Program-made: the position numbers and the translations under genes
Assembly (NCBI GenBank): GCA_938743325.2
Contig: OW568873.1
Coordinates: 310,001-374,000, forward strand
DNA from: Pycnococcus provasolii
Lineage: Eukaryota > Chlorophyta > Pseudoscourfieldiophyceae > Pseudoscourfieldiales > Pycnococcaceae
Length of the DNA: 64,000 nt
Direction of reading: 5' to 3'
Part shown: positions 14,549-21,707 of the stretch, piece by piece
Layout of the letters: every line of letters begins with the position of its first letter
How positions within the stretch are numbered: position 1 is the stretch's first letter
Notes under the pieces: generated by a model
Database searches by the model: none
What the model was told of the DNA's origin: nothing
The model's input: the letters and a program-made list of their open reading frames with translations, nothing else

Positions 14549-16216
14549 ATGGCGTCACAACTTCATGAACAAGCACAATATGCATCTATATCTTCGTCAG
14601 GGTCAGGGTCATTTCTCGACCAAAATAACCTTAGTAGGAAGTTACCCAGTCACCTTCCGTCCATCCCCGGATCGAACCGCCCTGTGCAAAATGCCGCCAA
14701 CTTATTAGCAAACTCAACAAATATACAACCGTCGCGGAGAACGAAAGAAAGCGCAGGATCCATGGCGGGCTCACTAAGTATCAGCACTACGCCCGCATTC
14801 AGGGAAAGAGCCATGAGCCTTAAGCCGTCGGTGGGACCAGCCACGTACGGAAGGAGGTCGTCCAGCGTCTCCTTCTCCTCCGACGGACAAGGACCCACGC
14901 CAGAACCGGGGTTCGAACTCATGCCAGGTGAACTGCCAGCACCGCCGCCCAAGCCAGGAACGATGTACAACAGCAGAGGAGACGTCGAGGAAGACGCGGC
15001 AATGTACCACATCAGCGCGCACCAAGGTGCCGTGTACGCAGTGTGCTTCTCCGCGGACAACGAGTGGCTCTTCTCGGCAAGCCAGGATAACACCGTTCGC
15101 GTCTGGCGCATGGCGGACGGCGAGTGCATGCACGTCATACAGAGCCACGACGCACCCGTGCTGACTCTCGCCACCTCGTGCTCTGTCGCGGGCAAACTGC
15201 TCGTCACCGGCGACAAGAAGAATAAGCTGATTTTGTTCGAGCTGCGAGGCGACGCCGCCGCCTTGCGACCTACGAAGAGGTGGGAGGCGGACGACAGCGG
15301 TGGCTCCGGGTGGGATATTCCATACCAGGCACATCCGAGCACGAGGTACGGCGCGTCGTACACCACGAAGGGCGTCAACGCGCTCGCGCTCACGCCCGAC
15401 GATCGGCTCGTGTGCAGCGGAACGGCGAGGGGAACGGTGAGCATATTCCAGTCGTCGAGCGGAAAGCCGTACACCGTTCTACTCGGTCACACGGGACCCA
15501 TCTCGTGCATCAAGGTGACCGCGGACTCGAGGTACGTCTTCTCCAGTAGTGCCGACGCCACGATCATGATTTGGGACATCGACGAGCTCGGTGGAAAGTA
15601 CGTCAACTTGCGCAAGGGAACGGAGAAGCTCGTGAAGCGACGCATCGTTGCCACGCTGCGAGGTCACACCGGCGGCATTTCGTCGATGGTGTTAAGCTCT
15701 GACGATAGGCGGCTGTACTCGTCAAGCTCCGACGGAACGACGCGTGCCTGGATGGTGGTGCGTAGCGCCGACGGCAAGCACATCCGAGCGGATCCCGAGG
15801 ACGAGAGCCTGTACCTGCACGGAGGCTCCGCGTCTAGCTCCGGTACCGCGACAACGGCTGGCGCGCACTGCCTTCTCGTGATGCGTGGCCACTGCGGGCA
15901 GAGCGTGCGCGCCCTTGCCCTCTCGGAGTCCGAGGGCATGGCGTACGGAACGCTGTTTAGCGCCGGCGAGGATAATGCCGTCAAGGTGTGGCGTGCCGCG
16001 GACGGCCGTTGGCTTCGCACTCTCAAGGGTCACACGGACTGGGCAACGACGCTAGCCCTTTCGCCTGACAACACCATGCTTGCGAGTGGCAGCCACGACG
16101 CGACGCTCATGGTATTTCGCGTAGGTGGCATCGTCAAGCGCGAGGTGGTCGCGGCGGCAACCACCGTGAGCGCCGCGCAGCTCATCGGCGGAGGCATGGT
16201 TGGAGGCGTTGGGTAA
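14549..16216 (+). CDS. WD40-repeat protein
   Basis: 555 residues from the ATG at 14549 (MASQLHEQ); the frame is open further upstream but through GC-rich promoter-like sequence. The N-terminal ~150 residues are Ser/Pro-rich and probably disordered. Then come seven WD-like blades: AHQGAVYAVCFSADNEWLFSASQDNTVRVW, a divergent blade with TGDKKNKLILFEL, KGVNALALTPDD, GHTGPISCIKVTAD...IMIWD, GHTGGISSMVLSSDD, GHCGQSVRALALSE...VKVWRA, and GHTDWATTLALSPDNTMLASGSHDATLMVF. Seven blades predict one closed propeller for protein interaction. No orthologue recognised. Convergent with the Ycf66-like gene; TGTAA at 16250-16254. Confidence 0.8.
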   Translation: MASQLHEQAQYASISSSGSGSFLDQNNLSRKLPSHLPSIPGSNRPVQNAANLLANSTNIQPSRRTKESAGSMAGSLSISTTPAFRERAMSLKPSVGPATYGRRSSSVSFSSDGQGPTPEPGFELMPGELPAPPPKPGTMYNSRGDVEEDAAMYHISAHQGAVYAVCFSADNEWLFSASQDNTVRVWRMADGECMHVIQSHDAPVLTLATSCSVAGKLLVTGDKKNKLILFELRGDAAALRPTKRWEADDSGGSGWDIPYQAHPSTRYGASYTTKGVNALALTPDDRLVCSGTARGTVSIFQSSSGKPYTVLLGHTGPISCIKVTADSRYVFSSSADATIMIWDIDELGGKYVNLRKGTEKLVKRRIVATLRGHTGGISSMVLSSDDRRLYSSSSDGTTRAWMVVRSADGKHIRADPEDESLYLHGGSASSSGTATTAGAHCLLVMRGHCGQSVRALALSESEGMAYGTLFSAGEDNAVKVWRAADGRWLRTLKGHTDWATTLALSPDNTMLASGSHDATLMVFRVGGIVKREVVAAATTVSAAQLIGGGMVGGVG

Positions 16217-16486
16217 GGCAATCCTCCCACTCCCCACCCCCCATGTGCTTGTAATTAAAATCCTATGTATGATTATTAAGGAGCGCGCGCGAGTGAGGCA
16301 GTACGGTCTGGCAGCGATGGCGTCGACAACAACAACAACAAGTCGCAAGCGGAGCTCTCACGCCGGACGCCAACGAAAAGCGCCCTGATATAGATAGATC
16401 CTTCGAAATCACCACATGTGAATGCTGGACGAAGTAAACTCCATTCCATTACTAAATGTTTGATCAAAGCACAGAAAAAGAAAAGT

Positions 16487-17458
16487 CTAAAGGACCCAGT
16501 CGTCGTCCTCCTCGTCGTCTTCAGCTTTGCTGCCGCTGCTGTCGTTGTTGACGCCGCCGCTGCTACTGAAGCTGCCGCTATATCCGACGCCATAGTCACC
16601 GTCACTCGTCGTAGTAACGGGATACGACGACTGTTGCTGCATCGCACCCCAGACGTCTTCGTCGTTTTCGTCGTCAAAGGTTTCGTCGACCATCAGGCCA
16701 CTGCTAGGCGGCAGCATCGCCGCCGCCGCCATTGTGCTTTCAGCGGCGCGCGCGGCACGTCGTCTCGTCGCGAGCCTGGAGAATCCCACCGCGGTTGCGC
16801 CGCCGTCCTGTGCCCACTCGTCTCTCTGCGACGCGTACGGCTCCCCTCGCGCCGCTGCCGCGAGCGTTTCCTCCTTTTCTTCGAGTTCGGCCACCTGCCC
16901 TCGTAGTTGAATCGCCTCGGCGGCGAACGACACCGCGACTGTGGTCATGAGTATTTGTGAGAAGAGGAGCAGCGGGTCGAGCCTCCACCCTTGGAAGACT
17001 AGAATGCCTCCTGTGAGTAGTCCGAGCGAGCTGAAGAAGATGTCGCCGTCTTTTGAAATGAGCGGTTGGCGCACGCGAATGTTGTAGAGAGCCACTCCAC
17101 ATCCAATTAGCGCAACTCCTAGCACGGACGCCGGTCCAAAGTCGACGTTCACGAGTGCACGCGTCGTGAGTGCGCCACCCCCACCCCCACCCCCAGCAGA
17201 AAGAGCATTGCGGTTTCCCAAACCGCACATACTTTTCAGAACGCCTCCAATCCTCACAGCATTCGAGCGGCAAGTAAGACGCACAGGACCATTACCACGA
17301 GAAGAAGCACCACGAGAAGACCGACGAGATGACCTGAAATGAGATGAAGCTGACGCAGACGACGACGCAGACGTGATTCCTCCTGAGCAACGCCATGAGC
17401 AGCGCTGTTGTGGTGAAGTGCCCCGAGTGCGGGTTCCAAGGGGAGGGGGCGACGCCAT
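16487..17458 (-). CDS. ycf66: Nuclear-encoded Ycf66-like plastid membrane protein
   Basis: 323 residues. The first ~75 are Ser/Arg-rich (plastid transit peptide-like). The core, about 100-185, is VNVDFGPASVLGVALIGCGVALYNIR, then ISKDGDIFFSSLGLLTGGILVFQGWRLDP and FSQILMTTVAVSFAAEAIQLR. This is the Ycf66 domain: two to three hydrophobic segments ending in a heptad-rich QLRGQVAELEEKEE stretch. Ycf66 is plastid-encoded in several streptophytes and cyanobacterial in origin, so a nuclear copy indicates transfer. Function is unknown, linked to thylakoid/photosystem context. A poly-Gly run (about 90-97) precedes the core; the C-terminus is acidic and Ser-rich. Start: ATG 17458. Confidence 0.8.
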   Translation of the reverse strand: MASPPPLGTRTRGTSPQQRCSWRCSGGITSASSSASASSHFRSSRRSSRGASSRGNGPVRLTCRSNAVRIGGVLKSMCGLGNRNALSAGGGGGGGALTTRALVNVDFGPASVLGVALIGCGVALYNIRVRQPLISKDGDIFFSSLGLLTGGILVFQGWRLDPLLLFSQILMTTVAVSFAAEAIQLRGQVAELEEKEETLAAAARGEPYASQRDEWAQDGGATAVGFSRLATRRRAARAAESTMAAAAMLPPSSGLMVDETFDDENDEDVWGAMQQQSSYPVTTTSDGDYGVGYSGSFSSSGGVNNDSSGSKAEDDEEDDDWVL

Positions 17459-17774
17459 GGAGCGGAGTGTGCTCGAGAGAAAGGGGAATGAATGTCCGGA
17501 CACCTCTCGGGCCCACCTCCACCTGGAGGGATAAGAAGAGTCCCACCCAGGGCGGCGTGTTTCTTTCGCTTTCGACTTTTGGGGTTGGGGGTTTGGGGGT
17601 TGGGGGGTTGGGGGTTTGGGGATTTGGGGGTTGGGGGGTTGGGGGTTGGTTCGGGGTTTCGGCTGCCCATTTTTCTTGATAAGTAGTACTTAGTTGGTAG
17701 GGTAGAATTGTCCTCGGGCGTTTGGATTTTTCATTTTTATTTTTTTGCCCAGCGTGTCATCAACGTCACCGTGC
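17459..17774. promoter_or_regulatory. Divergent promoter region with G-rich GGGGTT/GGGTTT array
   Basis: 316 bp between the Ycf66-like gene (minus) and the RCC1 gene (plus). From about 17578 to 17660 the plus strand is a run of GGGGGTT/GGGGTTT units (about ten G-tracts), a telomere-like, G-quadruplex-capable sequence. Confidence 0.7.
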
Positions 17775-18800
17775 ATGCACATGAATGTCCCACCAGTGTC
17801 AGCGACACACAACAACCACCTCCTGCTGAGCCTGAAGGACAAAGCCATCGCCGTATGGCTCGACTGGCTCGTCACCGTGCACAGGCCGCGGCGACTCGCT
17901 GCCGTTCAAGAAAGGCGCATTCGGCTCGCAAGGGCAAACCCCGTGATTAGTGCGGGTTACAGGCACTCGTTGGCACTGCGAGCCGACGGGAGCGTCGCGT
18001 GCTGGGGTGCCAACCACTTCGACCAGGCACCTCCCGCCGGCGTGGAGGGCGACTTCGTAGCGGTCGCCGCGGGTGAAAGTCACTCGTTGGCACTGCGAGC
18101 CAACGGGAGCGTCGCGTGCTGGGGTGAGAACACCTTCGACCAGGCGACTCCCGGCGGCGTGGAGGGCGACTTCGTAGCGGTCGTTGCGGGTGAAAGTCAC
18201 TCGTTGGCACTGCGAGCCGACAGGAGCGTCGCGTGTTGGGGATGGAACATGCACGGCCAAGCGCCTCCCGCCGGCGTGGAGGGCGACTTCCTAGCGGTCG
18301 CCGCGGGTCACAGGCACTCGTTGGCATTGCGAGCCGACGGGAGCGTCGCGTGCTGGGGTGATAACAATAACGGCAAAGCGCCTCCCGCCGGCGTGGAGGG
18401 CGACTTCCTAGCGGTCGCCGCGGGCAATGAACACTCGTTGGCATTGCGAGCCGACGGGAGCGTCGCGTGCTGGGGTGATAACGATAACGGCAAAGCACCT
18501 CCCGCTGGCGTGGAGGGCGACTTCATAGCGGTCGCCGCGGGTTACTATCACTCGTTGGCACTGCGAGCCGACGGGAGCGTCGCGTGCTGGGGTGCCAACC
18601 ACTTCGGCCAAGCGCCTCCTGCCGGCGTGGAGGGCGACTTCGTAGCGGTCGCCGCGGGCACTCAACACTCGTTGGCATTGCGAGCCGACGGGAGCGTCGC
18701 GTGCTGGGGTTGGAACGGCGACGGCCAAGCACCTACCGATGCGTCGCGCTTAGGTGAGCTCAACGGCACGCGGTTCATGACAGAGATTCGCATCTTGTAA
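17775..18800 (+). CDS. RCC1-like repeat protein with near-identical units
   Basis: 341 residues from ATG 17775. After a ~60-residue N-terminus come seven tandem 39-residue units (HSLALRADGSVACWG..., QAPPAGVEGDFVAVAAG), ending TRFMTEIRIL. HSLAL..DGSV.CWG is the RCC1/alpha-tubulin-suppressor repeat; seven blades fit one beta-propeller. The unit loops vary (NHFDQ, NTFDQ, NMHGQ, NNNGK, NDNGK, NHFGQ, NGDGQ) while the rest is almost invariant even at synonymous positions, showing recent expansion or gene conversion. Probably a protein-interaction scaffold; no exchange-factor role can be assigned. The stop codon overlaps TGTAA. Confidence 0.82.
   Translation: MHMNVPPVSATHNNHLLLSLKDKAIAVWLDWLVTVHRPRRLAAVQERRIRLARANPVISAGYRHSLALRADGSVACWGANHFDQAPPAGVEGDFVAVAAGESHSLALRANGSVACWGENTFDQATPGGVEGDFVAVVAGESHSLALRADRSVACWGWNMHGQAPPAGVEGDFLAVAAGHRHSLALRADGSVACWGDNNNGKAPPAGVEGDFLAVAAGNEHSLALRADGSVACWGDNDNGKAPPAGVEGDFIAVAAGYYHSLALRADGSVACWGANHFGQAPPAGVEGDFVAVAAGTQHSLALRADGSVACWGWNGDGQAPTDASRLGELNGTRFMTEIRIL
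17955..18740 (+). repeat. 117-bp tandem coding repeat (RCC1 units)
   Basis: Seven head-to-tail copies of a 117-bp unit at about 17960, 18077, 18194, 18311, 18428, 18545 and 18662, each containing CACTCGTTGGCA(C/T)TGCGAGCC and GCGTCGCGTG(C/T)TGGGG. Confidence 0.9.
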
Positions 18801-19017
18801 TCAAATCTCACGCTCACATTGTACTCTAACCAAACAACCCAAATCAAGCACCAGAGCGAACCACCAAGATACTCAAAGACAGAATACAGTAGGAGTCAAA
18901 TAGGGGGTTGGGTTCCCCAGTGCAGATGAAGTTTGGGGGGTGACCAGTGTGTTGATTGATTGACAAAACAATATGTATTTATAAATATACGTGTACGTGT
19001 AGGTTACATGTTGTTGT

Positions 19018-20007
19018 TCAAGTTGTCTCAAGAAGAACGTTTGGTGTGTTTCTTTTCGATGTGTAGATCCTCACGCCCGTCGTCGCGGCATACTTCGTAT
19101 TCTGGTAACGTTTATCCAAGAGAGAGCTTGAGACAAAAGCGTGGTACGAAAATATGTCCTCCAACGATAACAGCAGGTCCTCTGCGGCGGGTAAACGAGG
19201 GCGGTGCGCAAACGCAAAGGCAAATTTCCAGCCTCGTGCCTGCGACGCACGCTCGAGAGACTGAAGGCACGCGACGAGTTTGTCGAACACCTCGGGAACA
19301 TACGCGAGGCCGGCGCCAAGAACGAGCAAGGTTTGCGGGGCGAGGTCAGCCGACGTGCGTGACTTGTCTCCACGTGACTTTGCAGCCTTTGTTTTTCTCG
19401 TGTTTGCACTGCCGCTCGTGCTTGCGTCGTCAATCCACTTGATGATTTCAGCCTCGTGCTCTTCGTTCCCCCAGCTCCACTCTCTGAGCGCAACGGGGCA
19501 GCCGAGGTGTTTATTCGACGCGGCATTTGCTCGCGTGACGGCATCTAGCACGTGCGCAAAGTCGGTCGCGCACACAGCCTTCGCACCCGCGGCTGCCGCT
19601 GCGAGTGCTCCTATGGCTGTTCCACATCCGAGTTCGATTGCCGTCGTTTGGTTCCAGAGGAAGGTCCACGGCAAGGTTGTCTTGCTAATCGTGCTTACCG
19701 TCTTGGTATGTTTGAGCACGTCTTGTTGTTCTGCGACGAGAAATCTCCTCAGGAGGTCACCGCATTCCCAAACGCACCCTCCGACTCCCACTGTAAAGTT
19801 CTGCGTGACTGTGACTGTATTAGTGCGCATGGTGACTGGCGAGTACGCGTGAAAGCAGAACGGGTCTTGAAATTCGTTCGCGATAGCATTCCGCGGCTTG
19901 AACGAGACGCCGCCGTACTCGCCCGTGTAGAAGGACCCGGAAGCACCACCTGGACCCTTACAAGAGGCACCATTCCCATCATGATTCGTGTCAGCGTTGT
20001 CCCCCAT
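19018..20007 (-). CDS. METTL21/FAM86-like class I methyltransferase (possibly divergent)
   Basis: 329 residues. SAM-binding motif I is TAIELGCGTAIGALAAAAAGAKAVCATD (about 120-148), preceded by GGCVWECGDLLRRFL, a layout typical of the METTL21/FAM86 lysine methyltransferase group (V-W---LA upstream of motif I). The usual ASDxxYD/E segment after strand beta-4 reads LLVLGAGLAYVPEVFDKL, so the acidic residue of the DxxY motif is replaced by Gly-Ala; activity is therefore uncertain. Ends with an aromatic FSYHAFVSSSLLDKRYQNTKY region. Start ATG 20007. A minus-strand TGTAA lies at 19004-19008. Target unknown; could be a protein lysine or a pseudo-methyltransferase. Confidence 0.65.
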   Translation of the reverse strand: MGDNADTNHDGNGASCKGPGGASGSFYTGEYGGVSFKPRNAIANEFQDPFCFHAYSPVTMRTNTVTVTQNFTVGVGGCVWECGDLLRRFLVAEQQDVLKHTKTVSTISKTTLPWTFLWNQTTAIELGCGTAIGALAAAAAGAKAVCATDFAHVLDAVTRANAASNKHLGCPVALREWSWGNEEHEAEIIKWIDDASTSGSANTRKTKAAKSRGDKSRTSADLAPQTLLVLGAGLAYVPEVFDKLVACLQSLERASQARGWKFAFAFAHRPRLPAAEDLLLSLEDIFSYHAFVSSSLLDKRYQNTKYAATTGVRIYTSKRNTPNVLLETT

Positions 20008-20429
20008 GGATCAAGCGCCCCCGGGGATCGATCAAGATCAAGACGACTGAAAAGAGCAAGAAAACCTTTTTAGTCTACAGGTATCGTATTGTTAACGGTA
20101 TCACGACGGCGAGCGAATCACGACGGCAACAGCGGCCATCATGACGGGCACACTTGTGGTAACGTGGTGCCCCGAAGAAGAAGAATAAATAATGAGAGGG
20201 AGAGGAGAGGAGAGGAGGAGAGGAGGGAACTCCTAGAAGAGGGAACTCCGAGGTCTCGGTTAGGGTTTAGAGGGTTAGGGTTAGGGTTAGAACTAGGGTT
20301 ACGGCTCTCGTCGGGTGGTTTTTCCCTTGTTTGTTTGTGGCGGCGCCATTGCACTATTTTATTTTATTCGTCTCGAGGCTGCTTTTAAGCTTGCTTTACT
20401 GTAAGGTGTGCTCGCTCGCTCGCTCGACG
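20008..20429. promoter_or_regulatory. Divergent promoter region with TTAGGG boxes
   Basis: 422 bp between the METTL-like gene (minus) and the acidic protein gene (plus). GAGAGG repeats at about 20194-20226 and telomere-like GGTTAGGGTTTAGAGGGTTAGGG units at about 20257-20302. No gene seen. Confidence 0.55.
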
Positions 20430-21335
20430 ATGCTCGGTGATGCTAACGGCAACGGTGGTCCTGGTCCTGGTGATATCATCGCTCCTGCCCCTGCCCACGA
20501 CATGGGTGACGGCATCATCAATGATGTTGCGGGCCTTACCAACAACGTGAACGGCAACATCAATGTCAGCGGCGAGTTACAAGGCAACTCCGCGCAACAG
20601 CAGCAGCAAAATACGATGCAGAATCTTGCTCATACAGGTGGTAATAGTAGCAGTAGCAGACAGCCAACACGTGTTGAGAACCTTCTACAAGGATACCCGC
20701 AACTCGACGTCCCGCCGCCACCACACGCCGACGCGGATAACGCCTTGTACAAACTACTCGTCCAAAATAGACACGTAATGCAAAGAACAGCAGACGTATT
20801 CAAAAAGAAAGCGCGCGCAAAAAAAACACGCATGAACACGCCGGAAGATGACGCGGCGTTCGCAAAACTTGTGCGAATGGAGTGCACGGATGAAGGGAAG
20901 GAGGACATCGCGCTCGCAGGCGAGGAGTTTCCGACGGAACTTCTGCGAAAATCAAAAAGTTCCACTCACGGAGACGATACGGCGCGCAGGGAAGCTGCAA
21001 CAGCCGCAGGACCAGCTGGTGACGACTGGGACATGCCCAGAGGACGAAGACGGAGAAAGCGCCACGCGCTCGACGACGACTCGGATGACGACGGCATCGA
21101 CGACGACGACGACGGCGACGATGATGACGAAGACGAGGGCAAGGACCAACAAAGGCACGCCGGTGGCGGCTACGACGACGACGACGACGACGACGACGAG
21201 GGAGTCGGCTTGGATGACGACGACGAGGATGACTACGTTGTCGACCAAACGTACCTAAATCAAGTGTACGACGATGACGACGACGGCGCAGACGACCTCG
21301 GCGGCCTTGACGACGACGAGGGTGCAGTATACTAA
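20430..21335 (+). CDS. Acidic protein, possible RNA polymerase III subunit RPC31/RPC7
   Basis: 301 residues from ATG 20430. The N-terminus is Gly/Asn/Gln-rich; the middle has LYKLLVQNRHVMQRTADVFKKKARAKK and EEFPTELLRKSK. The C-terminal 90 residues are almost all Asp/Glu with YVVDQTYLNQVYDDDDDGADD near the end and a terminal EGAVY. RPC31/RPC7 subunits share this build: a basic middle with FP-E-L, then a very acidic tail containing DDY-x-Y/F repeats and ending near ..Y. The match is in architecture more than sequence, so other acidic nuclear proteins remain possible. A poly-Arg/Lys patch (RGRRRRKRH) is a likely nuclear localisation signal. Confidence 0.4.
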   Translation: MLGDANGNGGPGPGDIIAPAPAHDMGDGIINDVAGLTNNVNGNINVSGELQGNSAQQQQQNTMQNLAHTGGNSSSSRQPTRVENLLQGYPQLDVPPPPHADADNALYKLLVQNRHVMQRTADVFKKKARAKKTRMNTPEDDAAFAKLVRMECTDEGKEDIALAGEEFPTELLRKSKSSTHGDDTARREAATAAGPAGDDWDMPRGRRRRKRHALDDDSDDDGIDDDDDGDDDDEDEGKDQQRHAGGGYDDDDDDDDEGVGLDDDDEDDYVVDQTYLNQVYDDDDDGADDLGGLDDDEGAVY

Positions 21336-21707
21336 CAAACTCAGATGCCTCATTCAGTAATGAAGTTGCACATTAGTTTGTCCAACGGTCGTCCATTCAC
21401 ATCATTCACTTTCACCATTCAGCCCATTCACCGGTGCCATTCACTGCGCGTTTTGTTTTTGGCGCAGGTGATTTCGAAGGTTGTATCACTCTATCAGGGC
21501 GCTTTCGTCCAGTACGTAGTAGAACGTCGTCGTTGACCATCAAGCAGGCAAAATGACTTGGCGAAACAGAAAGCGCGTGGGAGGAGCACCGCAAGGCAGA
21601 CAAGCTATTTAGCAAAACAATGTTAATAAAAGATCACCTCCTACAATCTCTCAATTACTCTCAAACTCCATACTGGTACAAATCGAATCGCTTAACCTTA
21701 CAGCTCA
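21336..21707. other. Convergent 3' intergenic region
   Basis: 372 bp between the stops of the acidic protein gene (plus) and the channel gene (minus). Short CATTCAC repeats around 21395-21440; minus-strand TGTAA at 21698-21702. No gene seen. Confidence 0.5.

Noticed and set aside
17799-18732. Minus-strand repeated Arg/Pro-rich frames opposite the RCC1 gene
   Set aside because: Antisense shadows of the 117-bp unit; the plus strand encodes clear RCC1 repeats.
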